Shown one piece after another: positions 5,291-11,901 of a stretch of DNA of 11,901 bases. This DNA comes from UBA1672 sp046542355 (GTDB taxonomy: Bacteria > Pseudomonadota > Alphaproteobacteria > Micavibrionales > Micavibrionaceae). Position 1 is the first letter of the stretch, and each line of letters begins with the position of its first letter. Location: contig JBKHBN010000043.1 in NCBI GenBank assembly GCA_046542355.1, forward strand, positions 1 through 11,901, read 5' to 3'. The translations under genes were made by a program, and so were the position numbers. The notes under the pieces are model-generated. The model was not told the DNA's origin and did not search any database. It was given only the letters and a program-made list of their open reading frames with translations.

Positions 5291-6865
5291 ATGGTTGATG
5301 ATCTTTTTGTTGAATTGTCGCGTCTTCAATTTGCGGTAACGGCACTTTATCACTTTTTGTTTGTGCCTTTGACGCTTGGGCTTTCGTGGATCATGTTTAT
5401 CATGGAGTCGGTTTATGTTATGACGGGCAAAGAGATTTACCGTGATATGACAAAATTCTGGGGTAAGTTGTTCGGGATTAATTTTGCTCTTGGTGTTGCA
5501 ACCGGATTGACCATGGAGTTTGAGTTTGGCACGAACTGGTCATATTATTCCCATTATGTTGGAGATGTTTTTGGTGCGCCACTGGCTATTGAAGGGCTTA
5601 TGGCGTTTTTCCTTGAATCAACATTTGTTGGTATGTTTTTTCTGGGCTGGGATCGGTTAAGCAAGGTGCAGCATTTGGCTGTGACGTTTCTGACTGCGCT
5701 GGGGAGTAATCTATCAGCGCTGTGGATTCTGGTTGCGAATGGCTGGATGCAGCTTCCTCTTGGGGCTGAGTTTGTTGTTGAAACCATGCGCATGGAAATG
5801 GTTGATTTTTCAGAGATTGTTCTTAATCCAATTGCACAGGCGAAATTTGTGCATACGGTTGCTGCGGGATATGTTGTTGCCTCGATGTTTGTGATGGGTA
5901 TTAGCAGTTACTATATGCTTAAAAAGCGTGATCTTGGGTTTGCAAAGCGCTCTTTTTCCGTGGCTGTAGGGTTTGGGCTGGCCTCTATACTATCAGTGAT
6001 CGTGCTGGGCGATGAGAGTGGATATACGCTCGGTGATTCCCAGAAGGCGAAACTGGCGGCGATAGAGGGTGAGTACCATACGGAAGAACCTCCCGCATCA
6101 TTTACAGTGGTGGGGATTCCAGATGATGAGAATATGGAGATGAAATATGCCGTGAAGGTTCCGTGGCTTCTCGGGTTGATTGCTACGCGCTCTATTAATA
6201 CGCCGGTGCAGGGTATTCGTGATATCGTATCGGAAAGCGAAGGGCGTGTTGAGCGTGGTATTGTTGCTTATGAAATGCTTGAGAAATTGCGTGATGGTGA
6301 TCGGTCTGAAGGGGTCGTTGATGTTTTTGAGCGTCACAAGAATGATCTGGGGTATGGTCTTTTGCTCAAACGATATGTTGAGCATCCGCGCGATGCTACG
6401 CCTGAGCAGATAAAACAGGCTGCGCGTGATACTGTTCCGCCTGTTGCGCCCTTATTTTACAGTTTCCGTGCTATGGTCGGGCTGGGCGTGTATATGCTGG
6501 TGCTGATCTCTCTTGGGTTTTATTATAATATGCGCCGGACTTTGTGCGAAAAACCATGGTTACTCAAGGCTTTTCTGTATAGCATTCCTGTGCCATGGAT
6601 TGCATCAGAGCTTGGGTGGTTTGTCGCAGAGTACGGGCGCCAGCCGTGGGCGATTGCCGAGGTTCTTCCAACATTTCTTGCGACTTCGTCTTTGACTACG
6701 GGGGATCTGATTTTCAGTTTAACCGGTTTTATTGTGTTTTATACATTCCTGTTGGCGATTGAAGTGTTTTTGTTGTTCAAATATGCCCGCTTGGGGCCGA
6801 GTGCGCTTCATACGGGGAAATATTATTTTGAGACTGAGAGCGATCATAAGGCGGTTTCGGATTAA
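5291..6865 (+). CDS. cydA: Cytochrome bd ubiquinol oxidase subunit I
   Basis: The 524-residue inner-membrane protein carries the three haems of cytochrome bd, which reduces oxygen to water with quinol electrons at very low oxygen. It matches E. coli CydA (522 residues) almost end to end with a two-residue offset: His21 (haem b595 ligand, E. coli His19), His188 and Met395 (b558 ligands, His186 and Met393), Glu101 and Glu109 (Glu99, Glu107), and GRQPW at 449-453. The quinol loop is the long E. coli type and keeps Lys254 and Glu259 (Lys252, Glu257), which sets it apart from short-loop cyanide-insensitive oxidases. The frame extends upstream to a TTG at 5201 and an ATG at 5222, but homology starts at 5291, and AGGGA (5279-5283) sits seven bases before it. 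First gene of the cyd locus. Confidence 0.97.
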   Translation: MVDDLFVELSRLQFAVTALYHFLFVPLTLGLSWIMFIMESVYVMTGKEIYRDMTKFWGKLFGINFALGVATGLTMEFEFGTNWSYYSHYVGDVFGAPLAIEGLMAFFLESTFVGMFFLGWDRLSKVQHLAVTFLTALGSNLSALWILVANGWMQLPLGAEFVVETMRMEMVDFSEIVLNPIAQAKFVHTVAAGYVVASMFVMGISSYYMLKKRDLGFAKRSFSVAVGFGLASILSVIVLGDESGYTLGDSQKAKLAAIEGEYHTEEPPASFTVVGIPDDENMEMKYAVKVPWLLGLIATRSINTPVQGIRDIVSESEGRVERGIVAYEMLEKLRDGDRSEGVVDVFERHKNDLGYGLLLKRYVEHPRDATPEQIKQAARDTVPPVAPLFYSFRAMVGLGVYMLVLISLGFYYNMRRTLCEKPWLLKAFLYSIPVPWIASELGWFVAEYGRQPWAIAEVLPTFLATSSLTTGDLIFSLTGFIVFYTFLLAIEVFLLFKYARLGPSALHTGKYYFETESDHKAVSD

Positions 6866-6913
6866 TGTGTCTGTATATGCCTGCACGTTTTCAGATGGAA
6901 GGAGAAGGATTAT

Positions 6914-8068
6914 ATGTTAATCGATTATGATATGATGAAATTCATCTGGTGGGTTCTGGTTGGTATTTTATTGATCGGTTTTGCGATTACAGGCGGCATG
7001 GATATGGGCATTGCGCATCTGCTTCCGTTTGTCGGCAAGAGGGATATTGAGCGGCGCGTTATTATTAATAGCGTGGGGCCGCATTGGGAAGGAAATCAGG
7101 TTTGGTTGATTACGGCAGGAGCTACGTTATTTGCGGCGTGGCCTCCTGTTTATGCTGCTGCATTTTCGGGGTTTTATATGGCGATGCATCTGGTTTTGTT
7201 TGCTTTGATTTTTCGTCCGCTTGCCTTTGATTATCGATCAAAGCTCGAAGATTCACGGTGGCGTGGTGCATGGGACTGGGCTTTGTTTTGCGGCGGGGCT
7301 ATTCCTTCTGTTGTCTTTGGTGTGGCTTTTGGTAATTTATTGCAAGGCGTTCCGTTTCATCTTGATGAATTTTTGCGCGCGCATTATGAGGGCTCTCTTT
7401 TTGGAGCCTTTTTACCGCTCCTCAACCCTTTTGCCCTGTTGTGCGGTGTTCTTAGTTTCTCCATGCTCAGTGTGCATGGCGGTGCATGGTTGCAGATGCG
7501 CACTGAAGATGTGATTGCGCAGCGGGCAAGGAAGAGTGTGTTCATTTTTGGTCTGGTGTCGCTGGTGTGTTTTGCCATAGGTGGTGTCTGGATTGCTTAT
7601 GGAATTGAAGGATACCGCGTTGTATCAGAAGTTGATTATGGCTTTTATCCTAACCCTTTGGGCAAAGAGGTTGAGCGCTCTGTTGGGGCGTGGATGGATA
7701 TATATTCTCAAGTGCCAACTGCGATGTTTGCACCAGCTTTGGGGTTCTTAGGACTCTCGTTGGCTATGGTTTTGTCATTTATAAGAAGACCGGGATTTGC
7801 TTTTGTGATGAGCGCACTTGGTTTGGCGGGAATTATTTCTACGGCGGGACTATCGATGTTTCCTTTTATTATGCCATCAAGCACGGTTCCTGACTCCAGT
7901 TTGACGGTGTGGGATGCGACGTCCAGTCATTTGACATTAACAATTATGTTTTATGTGGTTATGCTGTTTTTGCCGATTGTTTTGCTGTACACACTTTGGT
8001 GTTATCGGCGTATGTGGGGTAAAGTGCGTGTTGAAGACATTGAGGCGCGCTCTCATGCGGTTTATTAG
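6914..8068 (+). CDS. cydB: Cytochrome bd ubiquinol oxidase subunit II
   Basis: The 384-residue multi-helix membrane protein is the haem-free partner of CydA. Its N-terminus follows E. coli CydB closely: FIWWVLVGILLIGFAI, GGMDMG, ERRVIINS, GPHWEGNQVWLITAGATLFA and AAFSGFY. Asp30 matches E. coli Asp29. Glu59 replaces the acidic Asp58 of the PHWDGNQ motif, keeping the charge expected for the proton path. The acidic residue two positions earlier in E. coli (TDGFD) is Gly here (TGGMD). The length is close to the E. coli 379. The start at 6914 is supported by a purine-rich GGAAGGAGAAGG just upstream. It lies 48 nt after cydA and 44 nt before cydX, consistent with one transcript. Confidence 0.96.
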   Translation: MLIDYDMMKFIWWVLVGILLIGFAITGGMDMGIAHLLPFVGKRDIERRVIINSVGPHWEGNQVWLITAGATLFAAWPPVYAAAFSGFYMAMHLVLFALIFRPLAFDYRSKLEDSRWRGAWDWALFCGGAIPSVVFGVAFGNLLQGVPFHLDEFLRAHYEGSLFGAFLPLLNPFALLCGVLSFSMLSVHGGAWLQMRTEDVIAQRARKSVFIFGLVSLVCFAIGGVWIAYGIEGYRVVSEVDYGFYPNPLGKEVERSVGAWMDIYSQVPTAMFAPALGFLGLSLAMVLSFIRRPGFAFVMSALGLAGIISTAGLSMFPFIMPSSTVPDSSLTVWDATSSHLTLTIMFYVVMLFLPIVLLYTLWCYRRMWGKVRVEDIEARSHAVY

Positions 8069-8112
8069 GATGATTTTTTATATCAGGGCGCAAAGCTTAT
8101 AGGGGGTTTGGC

Positions 8113-8250
8113 ATGTGGTATTTTACATGGGTTTTGGGATTGGCTGCGGCTTTGTCTTTGGGCATCATCAATGTGATGTGGTATGAGGCTGAAGAAAGTT
8201 TTAAACAGGCCGATTGTGAGGATCAGGAAGACGAGGATTGTCAGGTTTAG
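8113..8250 (+). CDS. cydX: Cytochrome bd small subunit CydX
   Basis: A 45-codon gene lies 44 nt after cydB. Its product begins MWYFTWVLGLAAALSLGI, very close to the start of E. coli CydX (MWYFAWILG), and forms one membrane helix over about residues 2-24 with the usual following glutamates (YEAEES). CydX binds CydA and is needed for stable, active oxidase. AGGGGG at 8101-8106, six bases before the ATG, is a good ribosome site. The product is longer than the 37-residue E. coli form because of a very acidic tail, about residues 34-43, bounded by Cys35 and Cys43. Its small size makes it easy to miss, but position, motif and ribosome site agree. Confidence 0.92.
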   Translation: MWYFTWVLGLAAALSLGIINVMWYEAEESFKQADCEDQEDEDCQV

Positions 8251-8264
8251 ATCCTGATTTTTTT
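8241..8264 (+). terminator. Weak terminator or attenuator overlapping the end of cydX
   Basis: TCAGG (8241-8245) pairs with CCTGA (8253-8257) around a 7-nt loop that includes the cydX stop codon. Seven T follow (8258-8264). The stem is only 5 bp, so it would be leaky. ATCAGG at 8222-8227 can compete for the same CCTGAT. It may set the cydABX:cydDC ratio. Confidence 0.4.
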
Positions 8265-8344
8265 GGTTTAAAAATTTCCCTAGCTTGCATGAGAATCACG
8301 ATACCATCAGTAAGGTTGGTTTCGTATAAAAGGGTTGTGCATTT

Positions 8345-10102
8345 GTGAAGGATCAAGCAGAAGAATTTCTGAAGTCTCATAGTGGCTTGGCAGAAGGGTA
8401 TCTTAGAGCGTCCGTTTTTACAGCTTATATAAACGGCCTTCTTCTTATTGTGCAGGCCTGGATTCTTGCTTTTATTGCCAATGCGTTGATTTTTAAGGCC
8501 GCTCTTATTTACGAGATGGGCGTTTATCTTCTTGTTTTGTGCCTTGTATTTGTTTTGCGTTTTGGCTTGATGTTTCTTTCTGAACGCTTTGCCTTTTTGG
8601 GTGCGCAGAAGGTCAAGTCTGGCTTACGCAGGGTATTGCAGGGTCGGCTGCGCCAGCTAGGGCCGTTTTTTATTACGCAGCATGGTAGCGGCTCTATTCT
8701 TAATACATTAATTGACGGGCTTGAGGCTATTGACTCTTATTTTGCGGATTTTTTGCCCGCCAAGACGCTAATGAGCCTTGTGCCTTTAAGTATTGTGGTT
8801 TTGATTGCTCCTTTGGATTGGCTATCGGGCGCTGTGTTTTTGTTTACCGCTCCACTTATTCCTTTGTTTATGATTTTAATCGGTGAGGGTGCAGAGCGTT
8901 TGAACCAGAAACAGTGGCAAAAATTATCGCGGATGAGCAATCATTTTCTTGATGTTGTGCAGGGCATTACCACTTTGAAGATGTTTAATGCTGCGCGGCG
9001 TGAGGGGGAGGTTATCTCTAAAATATCGGACGAATACAGGCGCGATACGATGTCTGTGTTGCGGCTTGCTTTCCTGTCGTCGGTGACGCTGGAGTTTTTC
9101 TCAACGGTTAGTATTGCTCTTGTTGCGGTCTTTATCGGCTTTCGCTTGATGTGGGGGGAGATGGATTTCTTCTCCGGTTTTTTTATTTTACTGCTAGCGC
9201 CCGAGTTTTATTTACCTTTGCGTAAGATGGGCGGTGCTTATCATGCGCGAATGGAGGCTATCGGTGCTGTTGGCAAGATGATTGATATTCTGGATGCACC
9301 GCTTTCGGTGCATGGCAAGAAGCCGCTGCCTTTATCTGCCGAGCACAATATTTGCATAAGATTTGAGGGCGTTTCTTTTTCTTATGATTCGCGGCAGGAT
9401 TATTCTTTGAAGGATTTGAGCTTTGAAGTGCGCGCGGGGGAGCGTGTTGCAATTGTTGGTTCATCTGGCAGTGGCAAGAGTACGGTCTTTTCTTTGCTTC
9501 TTGGTTTTGCTTTGCCTCAGCACGGCGAGATTTATATTAATGGATCAGCTTTGTCCGAGCTTGATATTTCGATCTGGCGGCAAAATCTGGGCTGGATTCC
9601 GCAAAGTCCCACCCTTTTTTACGGCAGTGTTTTGGATAATATTCGTCTTGGTTGTCGTGCAGTTTCCAGAAAGCGGGTTGAGTCTTTGTGTGAGAGGCTG
9701 GGGCTTGATACGTTTATTCAGTCATTGCCGCAGGGCTATGATACTTTTGTGGGAGAGCAGGGCTATGGTCTTTCTGAGGGGCAAGTTCAGCGCGTTGCCG
9801 TAGCGCGCGCGTTTTTGCGTGATACGCCTCTTATTCTTATGGATGAACCAACCGCGTCTTTGGAGATGAAAACCGAGGATTTGTTGCAGCGTGCTATGCA
9901 TGAGCTGAGGCGTGAGAAGACTGTTTTAACAATTGCGCATCGGCTTCATACGATTACGAATGCCGATAAGATCCTGTTTCTTGAAGATGGACAGCTTGTT
10001 GCGCGTGGCTCTCATCATGATTTGTATCGAAATCATGCCCCATATGCACGCTTGATTGATTTTGATCTTCCTTATGAGGGGCAAGACAAGGAGATGGATT
10101 GA
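8345..10102 (+). CDS. cydD: CydD, subunit of the cytochrome bd-assembly ABC transporter (thiol/haem-linked exporter)
   Basis: The 585-residue protein is a half-ABC transporter: membrane domain with about six helices (roughly 25-285), then a nucleotide-binding domain. It has Walker A GSSGSGKST (372-380), Q-loop at WIPQ (417-420), signature LSEGQ (476-480), Walker B LILMDEP (496-502) and switch His532 in IAHR. The non-canonical Glu in the signature is in line with CydD proteins, whose signature often departs from LSGGQ. With CydC it forms the inner-membrane heterodimer required for cytochrome bd assembly, described as a cysteine/glutathione exporter with haem involvement. The start is GTG at 8345, with AGGG ten bases upstream, a rather long spacing. 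The stop overlaps the cydC start by one base. It sits 94 nt after cydX, beyond a weak terminator. Confidence 0.94.
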   Translation: MKDQAEEFLKSHSGLAEGYLRASVFTAYINGLLLIVQAWILAFIANALIFKAALIYEMGVYLLVLCLVFVLRFGLMFLSERFAFLGAQKVKSGLRRVLQGRLRQLGPFFITQHGSGSILNTLIDGLEAIDSYFADFLPAKTLMSLVPLSIVVLIAPLDWLSGAVFLFTAPLIPLFMILIGEGAERLNQKQWQKLSRMSNHFLDVVQGITTLKMFNAARREGEVISKISDEYRRDTMSVLRLAFLSSVTLEFFSTVSIALVAVFIGFRLMWGEMDFFSGFFILLLAPEFYLPLRKMGGAYHARMEAIGAVGKMIDILDAPLSVHGKKPLPLSAEHNICIRFEGVSFSYDSRQDYSLKDLSFEVRAGERVAIVGSSGSGKSTVFSLLLGFALPQHGEIYINGSALSELDISIWRQNLGWIPQSPTLFYGSVLDNIRLGCRAVSRKRVESLCERLGLDTFIQSLPQGYDTFVGEQGYGLSEGQVQRVAVARAFLRDTPLILMDEPTASLEMKTEDLLQRAMHELRREKTVLTIAHRLHTITNADKILFLEDGQLVARGSHHDLYRNHAPYARLIDFDLPYEGQDKEMD

Positions 10103-11739
10103 TGCTGATTTGGCGGCTTTTGCAGATATTATCCCCTTATAAATTCTGGATTGCGGGCGGTATTGTGATGGCGCTGGCAAGTACGCTTGCCAATATCGCT
10201 CTTATGGCTGTTTCGGGATGGTTTATTACCGCTATGGGAATTGCAGGGGTTACCGGAGCGGCGATTAATTATTTTACGCCAGCATCTTTGATTAGAGCGT
10301 GTGCGATAGTTCGTACCAGCGGACGCTATGGAGAGCGTTTGCTTACGCATGAAGCAACATTTCATATTATTGCGAGGCTGCGGCGCTGGTTTTATGATCA
10401 TCTGGAGCCATTGGCGCCGGCTGTTCTTATGAAGCAGCGCAGCGGAGAATTGTTTGGTCGATTGCGCGGTGATATTGACGTTCTGGAGCGTTTTTATCTC
10501 AATTTTATTGTCCCGGCCAGTGTGGCGTTTTTTTCCAGTATCATTATTGTTTGTTTTGTATATTTGTATCATCCTGTTTTTGCAGTTATTTTCTTATTTG
10601 CATTGTGTTTCTGCGGTGGATTATTACCGTTTTTGAATTATATTTTGAGCAGGGAATCTGAACGCGATATTGTTAATCTGATTGCGCAGATGCGCGCCAG
10701 CCTTACGGCAGATCTGCAAGGTATAGGCGAGTTGCTGGTCTATGATTCTTCTCAGCAGTATAAGCATAGTGATGAAGCACTTTATAAATCTATTCAAGCT
10801 GCGCAGGATAAAGCCTTAAATGTGGAATTGTTTGTACAGAATCTTGCGGTTTTGGGCATTAATATATGTATGGTTATTATATTGTATTTTGCTGCGATCT
10901 TAGCGCAATATGATGTAATTGGCTATCCGAATGTTGTGATGCTTGTTTTATTGACGATGGCCAGTTATGAAGCAGTGCAGCCTTTAATTCCGGCTTCGCG
11001 GCATTTAGGTGGAATATTGCGAGCTGCGCAACGTATATTTGATATTGTTGATCAGGAGCTTCCTGTGCGTGATTCCAGGGACGCTAAAAAATCTTGTGAT
11101 AGATTTTCCTTGTGTTTTGATCATGTGACCTATGGATATGAAGCCGATTATCCGGTTTTGAGGGATCTGAGCTTTGATATAGGTGCTGGTGATCGGGTTC
11201 TTGTTGTTGGGCCAAGTGGGGCGGGGAAGAGCACATTGATCCATCTTATGCTGCGTTTTTCAGATCCGCAACAAGGGCGCATTGTGTTGGGGAATAATGC
11301 GCTGACGGAGTATGATGGTGCTTCGGTGCGTTCCTGTTTTTCTGTTGTTTCACAAAGACCGTATATTTTTGATGCTACGGTCAGGCAGAATTTGCTGGTT
11401 GCCAATGCGCTGGCGTCGCCAGAAGATTTGGATGATGCCTGCAAGAAGGCAGGGATATATGATTTTATTTTAGATCTTCCTGCTGGTTATGATTCCTATG
11501 TTGGGGAAAATGGACGCCAGCTTTCGGGTGGGCAAATCAAACGCCTTGCTTTGGCGCGGGCTTTTTTGAAGGATGCACTTTGTCTGATATTGGATGAATC
11601 GGGTGAGGGGCTGGATTATAAAATGGAGCACGATATTTTGCAGCGCGTTATTGAGCTTCCGGAAGGAAAGGCTCTTATTTATATCACGCACCGCCGTGGT
11701 TTATCCGGTTATTTTGATAAGATTATTTCTTTACCTTGA
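10102..11739 (+). CDS. cydC: CydC, partner subunit of the CydDC ABC transporter
   Basis: The 545-residue half-transporter pairs with CydD. Membrane helices fill about residues 15-290. The nucleotide domain has Walker A GPSGAGKST (370-378), signature LSGGQ (474-478), Walker B LCLILDE (493-499) and switch His530 in ITHR. His83 in LLTHEATF aligns with the E. coli CydC histidine (His85) that I recall as implicated in haem binding. The ATG at 10102 shares a base with the cydD stop (TGATG), with AAGGAG eight bases before; the TTG one codon earlier is not needed. Two oddities: the usual Pro after the Walker B Glu is Ser500 (DESGEGLD), and the protein ends at DKIISLP, lacking about 25 C-terminal residues found in E. 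coli CydC (573 residues). Catalytic residues remain, so function is likely kept. Confidence 0.93.
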   Translation: MLIWRLLQILSPYKFWIAGGIVMALASTLANIALMAVSGWFITAMGIAGVTGAAINYFTPASLIRACAIVRTSGRYGERLLTHEATFHIIARLRRWFYDHLEPLAPAVLMKQRSGELFGRLRGDIDVLERFYLNFIVPASVAFFSSIIIVCFVYLYHPVFAVIFLFALCFCGGLLPFLNYILSRESERDIVNLIAQMRASLTADLQGIGELLVYDSSQQYKHSDEALYKSIQAAQDKALNVELFVQNLAVLGINICMVIILYFAAILAQYDVIGYPNVVMLVLLTMASYEAVQPLIPASRHLGGILRAAQRIFDIVDQELPVRDSRDAKKSCDRFSLCFDHVTYGYEADYPVLRDLSFDIGAGDRVLVVGPSGAGKSTLIHLMLRFSDPQQGRIVLGNNALTEYDGASVRSCFSVVSQRPYIFDATVRQNLLVANALASPEDLDDACKKAGIYDFILDLPAGYDSYVGENGRQLSGGQIKRLALARAFLKDALCLILDESGEGLDYKMEHDILQRVIELPEGKALIYITHRRGLSGYFDKIISLP

Positions 11740-11770
11740 AGAGAGTTTTTCGTTTTAGTTATAAAAAAAT

Positions 11771-11795
11771 CAGCCCCGTTTTATTGGGGCTGTTT
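11771..11795. terminator. Bidirectional intrinsic terminator after cydC
   Basis: CAGCCCC (11771-11777) pairs with GGGGCTG (11786-11792) around an 8-nt loop, 31 nt after the cydC stop. On the plus strand TTT follows. On the minus strand the stem is followed by a longer T-run (complement of 11763-11769). It therefore looks at least as strong for a convergent minus-strand gene as for cydC. Confidence 0.8.
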
Positions 11796-11901
11796 AAGTA
11801 TTCAAGGATTTAAGGATTACCATCAGAGCTGAGATATTGACACTATCTAGTGGATTGATTCCAACGCTTGCTTCCCGCGGTTTATTTTTTCGATAATTCC
11901 T
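11794..11901 (-). CDS. Possible 3' end of a convergent gene, product unknown
   Basis: On the minus strand a frame is open from the window edge to a TAA at 11796-11794, giving 35 residues that end in SALMVILKSLNT. It stops one base or so from the hairpin whose minus-strand side has the stronger T-run, as expected for the end of a gene. Another minus-strand frame is open for only 17 codons before a TAG, and could instead be the true C-terminus. I recognise no family. Confidence 0.35.
   Translation of the reverse strand, partial: RNYRKNKPREASVGINPLDSVNISALMVILKSLNT

Noticed and set aside
10129..10572. A 147-codon minus-strand frame opposite cydC
   Set aside because: It has the Asn/Thr/Lys-rich look of an antisense reading, and cydC on the other strand is unambiguous.
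1..11901. CRISPR arrays, tRNA or rRNA genes, toxin-antitoxin or defence systems
   Set aside because: No regularly spaced repeats, RNA cloverleaf or recognisable defence-gene motifs were seen. The window is mainly respiratory and fermentative metabolism.

Overview
The window looks like chromosomal DNA of a proteobacterium, most likely an alphaproteobacterium of moderate to low GC. That placement is inference. It rests on the MaoC-phosphotransacylase fusion partnered with acetate kinase (an arrangement I know mainly from alphaproteobacteria) and on the overall style of the proteins. No rRNA, tRNA or CRISPR array was seen.

Layout. Positions 1-620 are a decayed mobile-element junction: a GC-rich minus-strand remnant encoding a helix-turn-helix segment, a 70-codon N-terminal stub of an ISAs1-family transposase, and several hairpins. 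Positions 724-3290 (minus strand) hold a translationally coupled acyl-phosphate operon. It encodes a fusion of an (R)-specific enoyl-CoA hydratase (MaoC-type) domain and a phosphate acetyl/butyryltransferase domain, followed with a 1-nt overlap by acetate kinase ackA. A 488-nt intergenic region follows, then dps (3779-4222, plus) with an intrinsic terminator. Two small minus-strand genes come next: a carboxymuconolactone decarboxylase/AhpD-like protein and a single-domain rhodanese. Divergent from these, 5291-11739 holds a complete cytochrome bd oxidase locus, cydA-cydB-cydX-cydD-cydC. The 45-codon cydX lies between cydB and cydD. A strong hairpin closes the cyd locus, and the last about 100 bases probably carry the 3' end of a convergent gene.

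How the parts fit. CydABX is a high-affinity quinol oxidase, and CydDC is the ABC transporter needed to assemble it. The neighbours fit low-oxygen and redox-stress physiology. The hydratase-phosphotransacylase fusion plus acetate kinase makes ATP from acyl-CoA. Dps stores iron and removes peroxide. The AhpD-like protein and the rhodanese handle thiol, peroxide or sulfane-sulfur chemistry. The rhodanese/AhpD pair and the cyd operon share one divergent control region containing two perfect palindromes at a plausible cydA promoter.

Most of the window is recognisable known biology. The points most worth a second look are the divergent regulatory region and its thiol-redox partners, the fusion enzyme (with an in-phase A AAA AAG heptamer), the shortened C-terminus and altered Walker B context of CydC, and the acidic two-cysteine tail of CydX.
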